DNA of 52,142 bases, from NCBI GenBank assembly GCA_944384505.1, contig CALWTQ010000019.1, forward strand, positions 1 through 52,142, written 5' to 3'. Origin of the DNA: an uncultured Mediterraneibacter sp. (lineage in GTDB: Bacteria > Bacillota > Clostridia > Lachnospirales > Lachnospiraceae). Below, one piece after another: positions 6,939 through 15,195 of the stretch. Below the pieces are notes generated by a model. The model did not search any database. It was not told the origin of the DNA and saw only the letters and a program-made list of their open reading frames with translations. How positions within the stretch are numbered: position 1 is the first letter of the stretch; the number at the start of each line of letters is the position of its first letter. A program made the translations under genes and the position numbers.

Positions 6939-8381
6939 ATGGAAGCAATAAAAAGAACAGCTGACCAGGAGATGAAGATCCCTGTGTCAGAGCCGGAGAG
7001 ACAGTATTATTTCATAGAGCGGGCAAAGGTTGATCTGGAGAGATTAAAGAAGGAGGCCGGGCGGCCTCTCACTTTTTGCGTGACCACATTCGGCTGCCAG
7101 ATGAATGCCAGGGACTCTGAAAAACTGGTGGGAATCCTGGAGAAGATCGGATACATAGAAGAAACGGACGAAGAGAAGGCAGATTTTGTCATCTACAATA
7201 CATGTACGGTGCGGGAGAATGCGAATCAGCGCGTGTACGGAAGGCTGGGGCAGCTTGGCCGCATTAAGAAAAAGAACCCTCACATGATGATCGCTCTGTG
7301 CGGGTGTATGATGCAGGAACCGGAAGTGGTTGAGAAATTAAAGAAGAGTTATGGATTTATTGATCTGATTTTCGGCACACACAATATTTATAAATTCGCA
7401 GAGCTTCTTGCAACCCGTATGGAGTCCGGCCGAATGGTGATTGATATCTGGAAAGATACGGACAAGATTGTTGAGGATCTCCCAAGCGAAAGGAAATACT
7501 CCTTTAAGTCAGGGGTGAATATCATGTTCGGCTGCAATAATTTCTGCAGCTACTGCATTGTCCCATATGTGCGCGGGCGTGAGAGAAGCCGGGATCCGCG
7601 GGCTATTATCCGGGAGATTGAACGTCTTGTGGCGGACGGTGTTGTGGAAGTGATGCTGCTGGGCCAGAATGTGAATTCCTATGGAAAGACACTGGATTCA
7701 CCTATGACATTTGCCCAGCTTTTAAGGGAGATAGAGAAGATAGACGGGCTGAGACGGATACGGTTTATGACCTCTCACCCGAAGGATCTGTCCGATGAGC
7801 TGATTCAGGTCATGGGAGAGTCCGAGAAAATATGTAAGCATCTGCATCTCCCGGTCCAGTCCGGAAGCAGCCGGATCCTGGAGAAGATGAACCGCAGATA
7901 TACTAAGGAACACTATCTTGAACTGGTGGAAAAGATACGGGCTGCAGTTCCGGATATCTCTCTTACTACAGATATTATCGTCGGATTTCCGGGAGAGACG
8001 GAGGAGGACTTCCAGGAGACGCTGGATGTGGTGAGAAAGGTGCGCTATGACAGTGCATTTACATTTATCTATTCCAAGCGGACGGGGACGCCCGCCGCAG
8101 TCATGGGAAACCAGGTGCCGGAAGAGATTGTAAAAGACCGGTTTAACCGTCTGCTGTCAGAGGTTCAGCAGATATCAGCCGAGATGTGCGCGGTACATGA
8201 GGGCACGGTTCAGACCGCGCTTGTAGAGTCTGTTAATGAGCACGACAATAAACTTGTGACCGGGAGGCTGAGCAACAACCTTCTTGTACATTTTCCGGGG
8301 GACGCGTCCATGATCGGACAATTCATCGACGTCAGGCTGAGAGAGTGCAGGGGATTTTATTATATAGGAGAACAGGTTTAA
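6939..8381 (+). CDS. miaB: tRNA-2-methylthio-N6-dimethylallyladenosine synthase MiaB
   Basis: A 480-residue radical-SAM methylthiotransferase. The three N-terminal cluster cysteines are Cys53 (FGCQMN), Cys89 (NTCTVRE) and Cys123 (CGCM). The radical-SAM C-x3-C-x2-C is Cys199, Cys203 and Cys206 (GCNNFCSYC). A C-terminal TRAM domain (about 412-478) follows. It adds a methylthio group to i6A37 in tRNAs reading UNN codons, using two 4Fe-4S clusters and S-adenosylmethionine. The N-terminal extension of about 45 residues is common in clostridial MiaB. The start follows AGGAGAGG. The gene ends just before a terminator (8421-8457). Confidence 0.97.
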   Translation: MEAIKRTADQEMKIPVSEPERQYYFIERAKVDLERLKKEAGRPLTFCVTTFGCQMNARDSEKLVGILEKIGYIEETDEEKADFVIYNTCTVRENANQRVYGRLGQLGRIKKKNPHMMIALCGCMMQEPEVVEKLKKSYGFIDLIFGTHNIYKFAELLATRMESGRMVIDIWKDTDKIVEDLPSERKYSFKSGVNIMFGCNNFCSYCIVPYVRGRERSRDPRAIIREIERLVADGVVEVMLLGQNVNSYGKTLDSPMTFAQLLREIEKIDGLRRIRFMTSHPKDLSDELIQVMGESEKICKHLHLPVQSGSSRILEKMNRRYTKEHYLELVEKIRAAVPDISLTTDIIVGFPGETEEDFQETLDVVRKVRYDSAFTFIYSKRTGTPAAVMGNQVPEEIVKDRFNRLLSEVQQISAEMCAVHEGTVQTALVESVNEHDNKLVTGRLSNNLLVHFPGDASMIGQFIDVRLRECRGFYYIGEQV

Positions 8382-8420
8382 TCGCGGCGCTCCGGCTGCG
8401 CAGACAGAATAGATTTGGAT

Positions 8421-8457
8421 AGAGAGGCTGAACTGTTACAATGCCTCTCTTTTTTTT
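8421..8457 (+). terminator. Intrinsic terminator after miaB
   Basis: AGAGAGGC (8421-8428) pairs with GCCTCTCT (8443-8450) across a 14-base loop and is followed by eight T residues. It separates the miaB operon from spoIIIA and shows that the TTG at 8415 cannot be the spoIIIAA start. Confidence 0.9.
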
Positions 8458-8460
8458 ATG

Positions 8461-8488
8461 TCATAATTTTGAAACCTCCTCATATATT
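8461..8488 (+). promoter_or_regulatory. SigE-type promoter of the spoIIIA operon
   Basis: TCATAAT at 8461-8467 matches the SigE -35 pattern (KMATATT) in six of seven positions. CATATATT at 8481-8488 matches the -10 pattern (CATACANT) in seven of eight. The spacer is 13 bp. In Bacillus the spoIIIA operon is transcribed by SigE in the mother cell, so place and sequence agree. The predicted start point is only about a dozen bases before the ATG at 8508. Confidence 0.55.
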
Positions 8489-8507
8489 GTGTAAAGAGGT
8501 GGACAAG

Positions 8508-9446
8508 ATGGAAAGAAGGGAACAAAAAAGCCAGATTTTAAATATTTTGGCCAGGGGCATACGGGGCCTTCTGGAGCAGGAGATGCGGGATCCTGGCGGT
8601 CTGCAGGAGATCCGGCTTCGCACCGGGCAGCCGCTTCGGATCCTGAAAGGGAACCGGGAATCCGTTCTCCCTGGGGAAGAAAAACCGCATATTGTCACAA
8701 AAGAAGAGATGAGGGAGACAATGGAATATATCAGCCATTACTCCCTCTATGCATTTGAAAATGAATTAAGACAGGGATTCCTGACAATTGAAGGAGGGCA
8801 CAGAGTAGGCGTGGCAGGAAAAGTAATTATGGAGAGAGAAAAGGTAAAAAATATCCAGTACATATCATCTATCAATATTCGGGTATCTCATGAGATCCTC
8901 GGATGCGCAGATCAGGTACTGCCGTACATTACCCAGAACAGGCAGGTATGCCATACACTGATTATCTCACCTCCGTGCTGCGGGAAGACGACTTTGATCC
9001 GGGATCTGATCCGCCAGATATCCGATGGAAATGAGTACGTGAAGGGGTGTACCGTCGGAGTGGTGGATGAGCGCTCTGAGCTGGGAGGCTGTTATCTGGG
9101 AATCGCTCAGAATCATCTGGGGACAAGGACGGACATTCTGGACTGCTGCCCGAAAGCTGACGGCATGATTATGCTGATCCGGTCTATGGCTCCCAGAGTG
9201 ATCGCGGTAGATGAAATCGGGACGGCTGAGGATATCCATGCAGTGGAGTATGCCATGCAGTGCGGGTGCAAACTGATCGCCAGCGTACATGGGCTTGATA
9301 TGGACGAAGCGACGAAGAAACCTGTGCTTGGCGAGCTGATCAGGAGAAGGATGTTTGAGCGGTATGTGGTTCTTGGAAACGGGGATCATCCCGGTGAAAT
9401 ACGTGGAATCTATGACGGGCGGGGGAGTGTGTTGTGCAGAGGGTGA
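8508..9446 (+). CDS. spoIIIAA: Stage III sporulation protein AA (ATPase)
   Basis: A 312-residue SpoIIIAA. It is an AAA+ secretion-type ATPase with Walker A PPCCGKTTLIRDLI at about 158-171 and a Walker B-like VIAVDEIG, preceded by the GLLEQEMRDPGGLQEIRLR segment typical of the family. It is thought to power the SpoIIIA-SpoIIQ feeding-tube channel between mother cell and forespore. ATG 8508 is chosen because it follows AGAGGTGG and lies after both the miaB terminator and the SigE-type promoter; the longer frame from TTG 8415 runs through the terminator. It overlaps spoIIIAB by 13 bases. Confidence 0.95.
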   Translation: MERREQKSQILNILARGIRGLLEQEMRDPGGLQEIRLRTGQPLRILKGNRESVLPGEEKPHIVTKEEMRETMEYISHYSLYAFENELRQGFLTIEGGHRVGVAGKVIMEREKVKNIQYISSINIRVSHEILGCADQVLPYITQNRQVCHTLIISPPCCGKTTLIRDLIRQISDGNEYVKGCTVGVVDERSELGGCYLGIAQNHLGTRTDILDCCPKADGMIMLIRSMAPRVIAVDEIGTAEDIHAVEYAMQCGCKLIASVHGLDMDEATKKPVLGELIRRRMFERYVVLGNGDHPGEIRGIYDGRGSVLCRG

Positions 9447-9952
9447 TCGGAGCGGTCCTGATCCTTACGGCTACAGGGGGAGCGGGATATGTATACGGCA
9501 GGGAGCTGAAACGGTATCTTGAGAAGCTTCAGTACTTCCGGTATGTGATGAGCCTGATCCGGGGAGAGATCGCCTATACCCACGCCCCGCTCCCGGAGAT
9601 ATTTTCCGGGGTATCGGGAAGGGTAAAAGAGCCTTACCGGATATGGCTGAGAAAACTGGCCCAGGAACTGGAGAACCGGGAAGAATACGGATTTGCCCGC
9701 GCCTGGAACCGGTGCGCCGACCGGTACTTGAAAGCGCTGGATTTCAAGTATGAGCACAGGATACTGGCAAAGGAGCCGGGGACATTTCTTGGAAGCCTGG
9801 AGGCGGATACGCTGGATCATGCAATGCAGATGTATTTAAACCGGCTTGACCTGGAAATCGAGAAGCAGAGAGAAGGGCTTGCGGCCAGAATAAAGATCAG
9901 CGGCTGCCTGGGAGTGATGAGCGGGATCTTTCTTATCGTAATCCTGCTCTGA
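9434..9952 (+). CDS. spoIIIAB: Stage III sporulation protein AB
   Basis: A 172-residue SpoIIIAB. N- and C-terminal hydrophobic segments (about 1-20 and 155-172) flank a helical domain that resembles GspF/type II secretion platform proteins. The motifs GRELKRYLEKLQ, MSLIRGEIAYTHAPLPEIF and SGCLGVMSGIFLIVILL are characteristic. It is a membrane component of the SpoIIIA channel. GTG 9434 follows GGGGGAG with good spacing; GTG 9443, overlapping the spoIIIAA stop, is an alternative start. Confidence 0.93.
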   Translation: MQRVIGAVLILTATGGAGYVYGRELKRYLEKLQYFRYVMSLIRGEIAYTHAPLPEIFSGVSGRVKEPYRIWLRKLAQELENREEYGFARAWNRCADRYLKALDFKYEHRILAKEPGTFLGSLEADTLDHAMQMYLNRLDLEIEKQREGLAARIKISGCLGVMSGIFLIVILL

Positions 9953-9967
9953 GCATAGGAGGAATGC

Positions 9968-10162
9968 ATGAATATCAATCTAATCTTTAAGATAGCGGCA
10001 GTCGGAATACTAGTGTCAATCTTAAGTCAGGTGCTAAAACACAGCGGAAGAGAGGAGCAGGCTTTTCTGGCAAGCCTTGCCGGACTGATCCTGGTTCTCT
10101 CGTGGATTCTGCCGTATATTTATGATCTGTTCCTCTCGATCCGTCAGCTTTTTGCGCTTTAA
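9968..10162 (+). CDS. spoIIIAC: Stage III sporulation protein AC
   Basis: A 64-residue protein with two transmembrane helices (about 5-21 and 34-53) joined by LKHSGREEQA, the strongly conserved loop of SpoIIIAC. It is an integral membrane subunit of the SpoIIIA channel. An AGGAGG site precedes the ATG, and it lies 15 bases after spoIIIAB and 16 before spoIIIAD. Confidence 0.93.
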   Translation: MNINLIFKIAAVGILVSILSQVLKHSGREEQAFLASLAGLILVLSWILPYIYDLFLSIRQLFAL

Positions 10163-10178
10163 AGGAGAGTGAATCATA

Positions 10179-10565
10179 ATGAGTGTGATACAGGCCGGGA
10201 TCATCGGTGTGATAGGAGCTGTGCTGGCAGTGCAGTTAAAGGGCGGAAAAGCAGAATATGGAATATATATCAGTATCGGTGTGAGCATTGTACTGTTCGG
10301 GTTCATCGTGGACCGTCTGGGTACATTTATCAGTACGGTGGGACAGATCAGCTCCTACATTGACATGGATGCGGGCTATTTATCCACTATGCTGAAGATG
10401 ATCGGCATTACATATATCGCTCAGTTTTCCTCCGATATCTGCCGGGACGCCGGATATCAGACAGTGGCAGGACAGATAGAGATCTTCGCGAAGCTGACCA
10501 TACTGGCTCTGGGAATGCCCGTACTGCTGGCTCTTCTGGAAACAATACAGGAGTTCTTGTCATGA
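10179..10565 (+). CDS. spoIIIAD: Stage III sporulation protein AD
   Basis: A 128-residue SpoIIIAD with four hydrophobic segments. The middle part, YLSTMLKMIGITYIAQFSSD followed by ICRDAGYQTVAGQIEIFAK, is the family hallmark and is homologous to SpoIIIAC. It is a membrane component of the SpoIIIA complex. It overlaps spoIIIAE by four bases (ATGA), which indicates coupled translation. Confidence 0.93.
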   Translation: MSVIQAGIIGVIGAVLAVQLKGGKAEYGIYISIGVSIVLFGFIVDRLGTFISTVGQISSYIDMDAGYLSTMLKMIGITYIAQFSSDICRDAGYQTVAGQIEIFAKLTILALGMPVLLALLETIQEFLS

Positions 10566-11830
10566 GCGGGCGCAGCAGACAGTTCCTCTTCCTTCTGGCT
10601 CTGGTACTTCTCGTGTTCGGGCTGGGAACGAGAATCGTAAGGGCAGAGGAGGCAGGAACGACAGGGCAGATAGAATCTGCCGGGCAGGAGGGGAATGCAG
10701 TACAGACCCCAGAGGAGAATACAGCGCAGAACGCAGATTCGGATGTGGTGCAGAATACAGATTCGGATGTGGTGCAGGAACAGATGCAGGACGCGATTCT
10801 CTCAGAGTTTGACTTTGATGAGATCGAAAACAGTTTAAGAGAAATGTTCCCGGAGGAAAGGGTGACATTTACAGATGTGGCGTCTTCCTTTATCTCAGGG
10901 GACCTGGAACAGACAGGAAGCCTGCTTGTTGATTTCCTCTCTGACCAGGTCTCTTATGAATTCCGCTATAACCGGCACAATCTGGTATACATACTCCTGA
11001 TTGCCCTTGTGGCGGCTGTGTTTACGAACTTTGCCGGAGCTTTCCAGAGCAGGCAGATATCGGAGATCAGCTTTTATATTCTGTACATGCTCTTAATTAC
11101 CCTGTGCTTGTCCTCGTTCCGGGCGGCCATGCAGGGATTGGAAGGCCGGCTTGATATGCTGACTGACTTTATGAGAGTGCTCTGCCCGGCGTATTTCCTC
11201 GCTGTGGCATTTGCATCCGGAAGCATGACGTCCATGTTTTTCTACAATATGATCCTGTTCCTGATCTATGCGGTGGAACTGATCATGATCCGTTTTCTGC
11301 TGCCTGTGATCAATATCTATATTATGGTGCGGGTTATGGGAAGCCTGACCGGGGAGGACTTTCTCTCCGAGTTCGCGGATCTGATTAAGAAGACAGCTGT
11401 ATGGTGTATGCGCGCCCTTCTGGCCGGGGTGATCGGCGTCAATGTGGTTCAGGGACTCCTTGCGCCTGCAATCGACTCCCTGAAACGAAGCGCGCTGACA
11501 CGGACTGCAGAGTCTCTGCCCTGGGTGGGAAATGTACTGGGCGGGACCGCGGAAATCTTCCTGGGGACAGCAGTGCTGATTAAAAACGGAATCGGTATGG
11601 CAGGAGCGGTGATTGCGGTTATGATCTGCGCGGTGCCGATCCTGCAGATGGCGCTCATGGCGCTGATGTACAAGCTGGCCGCCGCTCTGGTCCAGCCAGT
11701 GTCAGATAAGCGGATTACCGCATGTATCAGTGGAGTAAGTGAAGGATATGAGCTGATGGTGCGGGCCGCATTTACAGTGGGCGTGCTGTTTCTACTCACG
11801 ATCGGAGTGGCCGCGGCATCTACTTCATAG
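10562..11830 (+). CDS. spoIIIAE: Stage III sporulation protein AE
   Basis: A 422-residue SpoIIIAE. It has a cleavable signal peptide (hydrophobic core about residues 8-22, then VRAEE), an acidic linker of about 70 residues, and then seven or so membrane helices with conserved segments such as GVNVVQGLLAPAIDSLKRS and LPWVGNVLGGTAEIFLG. It is a polytopic channel subunit of the SpoIIIA machine. The linker contains a perfect 20-bp direct repeat (10734-10753 and 10758-10777, period 24) coding two copies of DSDVVQN/E, a likely recent slippage duplication in a non-structured region. Confidence 0.95.
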   Translation: MSGRSRQFLFLLALVLLVFGLGTRIVRAEEAGTTGQIESAGQEGNAVQTPEENTAQNADSDVVQNTDSDVVQEQMQDAILSEFDFDEIENSLREMFPEERVTFTDVASSFISGDLEQTGSLLVDFLSDQVSYEFRYNRHNLVYILLIALVAAVFTNFAGAFQSRQISEISFYILYMLLITLCLSSFRAAMQGLEGRLDMLTDFMRVLCPAYFLAVAFASGSMTSMFFYNMILFLIYAVELIMIRFLLPVINIYIMVRVMGSLTGEDFLSEFADLIKKTAVWCMRALLAGVIGVNVVQGLLAPAIDSLKRSALTRTAESLPWVGNVLGGTAEIFLGTAVLIKNGIGMAGAVIAVMICAVPILQMALMALMYKLAAALVQPVSDKRITACISGVSEGYELMVRAAFTVGVLFLLTIGVAAASTS

Positions 11831-11852
11831 AAAGGGAGAGAAGGAGGCAGTT

Positions 11853-12290
11853 ATGCTGGAGCAGCTCTATGGATGGATCCAGAATATCGCAGTTTACCTA
11901 ATTGTGATTTCAGCGGTAATGCATGCTATTCCGGGCAAAGATTACGGGAAGTATATCCGCTTTTTCTCCGGCCTTGTCCTGATCCTTCTCATCTTTACCC
12001 CGCTGCTTAAGATCACGGGGATGGAGCAGGACTTCCGTTCAATATATCAGTCAAAGGAGTATGAGATGGAACGGCAGGAGATGGAGCGCGCGGCAAAGAT
12101 CTATGAACAGGCAGGGAATCTTGACGGGCTGTTTTCGGATGAAGAGCTTGCGGGATCATTATTCGGGAATGCAGATTCAGAAAGCGGCTCTTCGGAAAAC
12201 TCAGTGTCGGAAAGCGCAGACACGGCAGAATCAGAGTCAGGAGAAGCGGGAGGGCAGATTAAAGTGGAGGAAATCAAAATTGGGGAATAA
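11853..12290 (+). CDS. spoIIIAF: Stage III sporulation protein AF
   Basis: A 145-residue SpoIIIAF. Two N-terminal transmembrane helices (about 8-24 and 32-50, including GKDYGKYIRFFSGLVLILLI) are followed by a soluble domain that in other species adopts a ring-building fold. The C-terminal third is rich in S, E and G and short of structure. It is part of the SpoIIIA complex in the mother-cell membrane. AGGAGG precedes the ATG; the last codons overlap the spoIIIAG start. Confidence 0.92.
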   Translation: MLEQLYGWIQNIAVYLIVISAVMHAIPGKDYGKYIRFFSGLVLILLIFTPLLKITGMEQDFRSIYQSKEYEMERQEMERAAKIYEQAGNLDGLFSDEELAGSLFGNADSESGSSENSVSESADTAESESGEAGGQIKVEEIKIGE

Positions 12291-12945
12291 GAAATGGAAG
12301 GAGTATCTTGAGGGCCTGCGCTCCGGGGAAAAGCTTCCGAAGAAAAATCAGCTTCTCATCCTGCTTCTGGTGGGAATTCTGCTTCTAGTCATTATCATCC
12401 CGGTTCCGGGGGCTTCGGGTGATAGCGAAGAAGGCTCTGGGCTGTTCGGCAGCTCCGGGGACAGTTTGGGAGGTAACACTAACGCAAAAGAGGCATCCGC
12501 TTCGGGTCTGACCGATCTGGGAGAATATGAAGCTTACCTGGAGCAAAAAACCGCGCAGACGCTCCGTGAAGTGGAGGGTGTGGGTGAGGTGACCGTGATG
12601 ATCACGTTAAAGTCCGACGGACAGCGGATCATAGAGAAAGACCAGTCCAGCACATCCCAGACCACAGAAGAGTCAGACAGCGAGGGCGGCACAAGAAGCG
12701 TGGAGGATCAGTCCTCAGATAAGACGAGTATCTACACGCAGGGATCAGACGGCTCATCCACGCCCTATGTGAGCAAGGAGCTTTCCCCGGAGATCGAGGG
12801 CGTGGTTGTGATCGCAGAGGGAGGAGATAATGCAGTGGTGACACAGAATATAACCGAAGCAGTTCAGGCATTATTCGGCGTGGAGGCGCATAAGATTAAA
12901 ATAATGAAACGGGCTTCATACATAGAAGGAGGAGTGGAGAATTGA
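12280..12945 (+). CDS. spoIIIAG: Stage III sporulation protein AG
   Basis: A protein of about 221 residues. A transmembrane helix (about 23-40, QLLILLLVGILLLVIIIP) leads into a ring-building domain: LREVEGVGEVTVMITLKSDG, then ELSPEIEGVVVIAEGG, then ITEAVQALFGVEAHKIKIMK. SpoIIIAG forms a very large ring in the intermembrane space. The open frame reaches back to 12061, but that region is antiparallel-frame shadow of spoIIIAF. TTG 12280, nine bases after GGAGG, gives the expected N-terminus. It overlaps spoIIIAH by four bases (TTGA). Confidence 0.9.
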   Translation: MGNKKWKEYLEGLRSGEKLPKKNQLLILLLVGILLLVIIIPVPGASGDSEEGSGLFGSSGDSLGGNTNAKEASASGLTDLGEYEAYLEQKTAQTLREVEGVGEVTVMITLKSDGQRIIEKDQSSTSQTTEESDSEGGTRSVEDQSSDKTSIYTQGSDGSSTPYVSKELSPEIEGVVVIAEGGDNAVVTQNITEAVQALFGVEAHKIKIMKRASYIEGGVEN

Positions 12946-13553
12946 AAAAAATATTTAAGAAGAACCAGATCATTATCGCTACTCTGGCAGTCATGATCGC
13001 TGTCGCCGGGTATCTGAATTATTCCGGCAGACTGTTCGGGGATACAGAGAGCGGGACAGCTGAGGCAAACGCTGATCTGGCGAATCAGGAGCTTCTGGAC
13101 ATCTCCCAGGAGGATATCGAGACGTCCACGGAAGATATCGCCAGCAACGACTCAGAAGTGGAGGGGACACCGGGGGAGGCAGTACTTACTAACGGGACAG
13201 CTGAGACAACAGTAGCGCAGGCGAAAGTAACGAGAGAACAGGTGCGCGCGCAGAATAAGGAGACGCTGCAGGCGATCATAGACAATACGAACTTAAGCGA
13301 TGCGGAAAAGCAGTCCGCAGTGGATCAGATGGTGCAGATGACTCAGATATCGGAGCAGGAAGCCGCCATTGAGACACTGATGGCTTCGAAAGGATTCTCC
13401 GAGGCGGTGGTGAGCCTGGATTCGGATTCAGCGGATATTGTAGTAAAGGCAGATGAACTGACAGATGCAAACCGGGCACAGATCGAGGATATCGTGACAA
13501 GAAAGACAGAGATCGCGCCGGAAAATATCGTGATCACGCCGATCCATGAATGA
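12942..13553 (+). CDS. spoIIIAH: Stage III sporulation protein AH
   Basis: A 203-residue SpoIIIAH starting with TTG behind AGGAGGAG. It has an N-terminal transmembrane helix (about 8-26) and a YscJ/FliF-like domain at the C-terminus (ISEQEAAIETLMASKGFSEA then VVSLDSDSADIVVKADELT and IENIVITP-like end). SpoIIIAH is the mother-cell partner of forespore SpoIIQ; together they form the channel across the two engulfment membranes. The linker (about 35-105) is long and acidic. It closes the operon before a strong terminator. Confidence 0.95.
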   Translation: MKKIFKKNQIIIATLAVMIAVAGYLNYSGRLFGDTESGTAEANADLANQELLDISQEDIETSTEDIASNDSEVEGTPGEAVLTNGTAETTVAQAKVTREQVRAQNKETLQAIIDNTNLSDAEKQSAVDQMVQMTQISEQEAAIETLMASKGFSEAVVSLDSDSADIVVKADELTDANRAQIEDIVTRKTEIAPENIVITPIHE

Positions 13554-13570
13554 GAAGAAATCATAACAGA

Positions 13571-13631
13571 AAGAAAAGCCTTCTATCTTCCTTGATAAAA
13601 ACCTTTATCGAGGAGGTAGGAGGCTTTTCTT
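13571..13631 (+). terminator. Strong terminator closing the spoIIIA operon
   Basis: A long interrupted stem pairs AAGAAAAGCCT (13571-13581) with AGGCTTTTCTT (13621-13631), with a further GATAAA/TTTATC pairing inside. Because the outer arms are A- and T-rich at their ends it can work in both directions, serving spoIIIAH and the convergent minus-strand gene at 13645-14622. Confidence 0.85.
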
Positions 13632-13644
13632 AAGTCTGGTATCC

Positions 13645-14622
13645 TTACCAGTATTTGGAAATATTAGCCTGTGCAGATTCCTGATCCATAGAGAATCCAT
13701 TCATCAGCTGGAGAGCCGTATCTTCCTTTGATGCGCCAAGAGCCCGGCAGGCTGAAATCAAAGCTTTAATTCCCTCAGTAAGCCCTTCTTTGCGTCCTTC
13801 TGCGAGCCCCTCTTTGCGTCCTTCTGCGAGTCCCTCTTTACGCCCTTCCATGAGTCCTTCTTGATGCCCAGTTACAAGAGCTTCATTTTTCGCAGCAACA
13901 CGTACTTTATCAAGTTCATCTTTCCATTCTTCTCTCATGATTTCCATTAAAGCATCACACATTTTTGAGTGTACCTCCTCTTTGAATTTACTACTATTAG
14001 CCCTTACGATAATATCCATAACTGTACGGTAGTGCGGATCTGATTTGTGCAGATCATAATCTGCCAGCAAATTACCGATAGAATCTGAATCGGATATATT
14101 ATTTGTCAAATTTTTAAGCCACAAATTCTCCTTTTCCGAAAGTCTGGGAGTCACGATAATCTGCATGGGAATTATATCGCCGATAATTTTATAAATTCCC
14201 GGGGAAATGGGCTGGATGTTATATTTCCGAATTTCCCTTAAGTGAGTAATCAGTTTCGAAGGAAAATGAAAACATACAAGTGTCAGTGTAAGTTCAGTTA
14301 TCTTAATTTCATCCACAGCGCCCGTATAAGCTTTATAAAAATTAACGTATGCATATGCCTTATAAAAGTCATCAATTGAAAGATAATCTTCCGGGCTTTT
14401 ATACTCTACAATATTATATCTGCGAAATATTTTACCTATGTTTTTCCGAAGTGGTTCGTCGTTGGTCTTTTTGATAATAATCATATCAGTTCTCACTGGT
14501 TCTGTACCTAATGTGTACTCGTGAATAAAATCCAGCCTACTGCTTTCGATTTGAAATTCGATCTGGATTCCGGGATAAAAAGCGGGATGCCATCGAAGCG
14601 TATGTTTCTTTTGATCTCTCAT
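13645..14622 (-). CDS. Rpn-family PD-(D/E)XK nuclease (recombination-promoting/putative transposase)
   Basis: A 325-residue protein whose N-terminal half carries a PD-(D/E)XK-like core: Asp46 (RTDMIII) and Glu73-Tyr-Lys75 (VEYKS). This fits the Rpn family (formerly transposase_31/PDDEXK_2 proteins). Family members in E. coli are DNA endonucleases that promote recombination and have been linked to phage defence; whether this one does so is unknown. The C-terminal part contains three tandem GRKEGLAE octapeptide repeats, encoded by 24-base repeats at about 13780-13860, a feature common in this family and prone to length change. It is the only gene on this strand here, is AT-richer than the sporulation genes and follows an AGGAGG-type site, so lateral origin is likely. 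Confidence 0.75.
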   Translation of the reverse strand: MRDQKKHTLRWHPAFYPGIQIEFQIESSRLDFIHEYTLGTEPVRTDMIIIKKTNDEPLRKNIGKIFRRYNIVEYKSPEDYLSIDDFYKAYAYVNFYKAYTGAVDEIKITELTLTLVCFHFPSKLITHLREIRKYNIQPISPGIYKIIGDIIPMQIIVTPRLSEKENLWLKNLTNNISDSDSIGNLLADYDLHKSDPHYRTVMDIIVRANSSKFKEEVHSKMCDALMEIMREEWKDELDKVRVAAKNEALVTGHQEGLMEGRKEGLAEGRKEGLAEGRKEGLTEGIKALISACRALGASKEDTALQLMNGFSMDQESAQANISKYW

Positions 14623-14872
14623 GAAAACCTCCTTTTTAATAATATGTGCAGGAAGTTTTCAACCTTCGGAAAATTCCTGCTGAACAATGGGACTAAAAGC
14701 ATGAATTCTCCGAAAAGTGCAGTTTTTTCGCAAAAACCGCAAAGAATCGTTTGAAAGATCGGCATGACCGGTCTGTTTGAAAAAAGAAAATATGCTTTGG
14801 GGAAAGTTTAGCATGAATACAGAAGAAATACAAGGAAAATAAAAAATTCGTAGAGTAATATGATCTACGAAG
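14623..14872. other. AT-rich gap between the Rpn gene and the IS66 element
   Basis: No gene is supported. The stretch must contain the promoter of the minus-strand Rpn gene, but no clear -35/-10 pair was found. At its right edge an 8-bp inverted repeat (TTCGTAGA 14847-14854, TCTACGAA 14864-14871) is followed, on the minus strand, by TTTTTTATTTT, so it would act as a terminator for leftward transcription. It abuts the IS end at 14873. Confidence 0.5.
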
Positions 14873-14939
14873 GTTACTGTTCACACCCTATTAATCCTTT
14901 ATAGTAAAAATGACGAAATTAAAAAATCTGTTTTCCTAT

Positions 14940-14980
14940 CAGAAAAGGCCATTTGTTGATAAATCAACTGGCCTTTTCTG
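14940..14980. terminator. Hairpin near the left IS66 end
   Basis: CAGAAAAGGCCA (14940-14951) pairs with TGGCCTTTTCTG (14969-14980), with GTTGAT/ATCAAC pairing inside and a three-base bulge. T-runs exist on both sides. It probably shields the IS genes from outside transcription. Confidence 0.65.
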
Positions 14981-15195
14981 CTGTGTGGATAACTGAACCC
15001 AAAAACATTCTGAACGCCCTTTTATCTGGACAAAACAACCTCTTTTTCTGTTTTTTCTCACTCTTTTCTGCCCTTTAATGAAGAGTTTTCTCTTGTCATT
15101 TTTACTTTATCCACATATGGGAAAATTCGCTTTTCTATGCTGATTCCGTTATAATATAACCATGAACTCAATCGTAACAGGAGATTTCTGAAAAA

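Noticed and set aside
8415-8507. TTG start for spoIIIAA
   Set aside because: The stretch contains the miaB terminator and the SigE-type promoter, so it cannot be part of the message for this gene.
12061-12279. Upstream extension of the spoIIIAG frame
   Set aside because: It lies wholly inside spoIIIAF in another frame and its translation (rich in R, W, K and Q) is unlike any SpoIIIAG; TTG 12280 behind GGAGG gives the normal N-terminus.
13775-13865. CRISPR-like short repeats
   Set aside because: The units are contiguous, in frame and code for an octapeptide repeat; there are no spacers and no cas genes.
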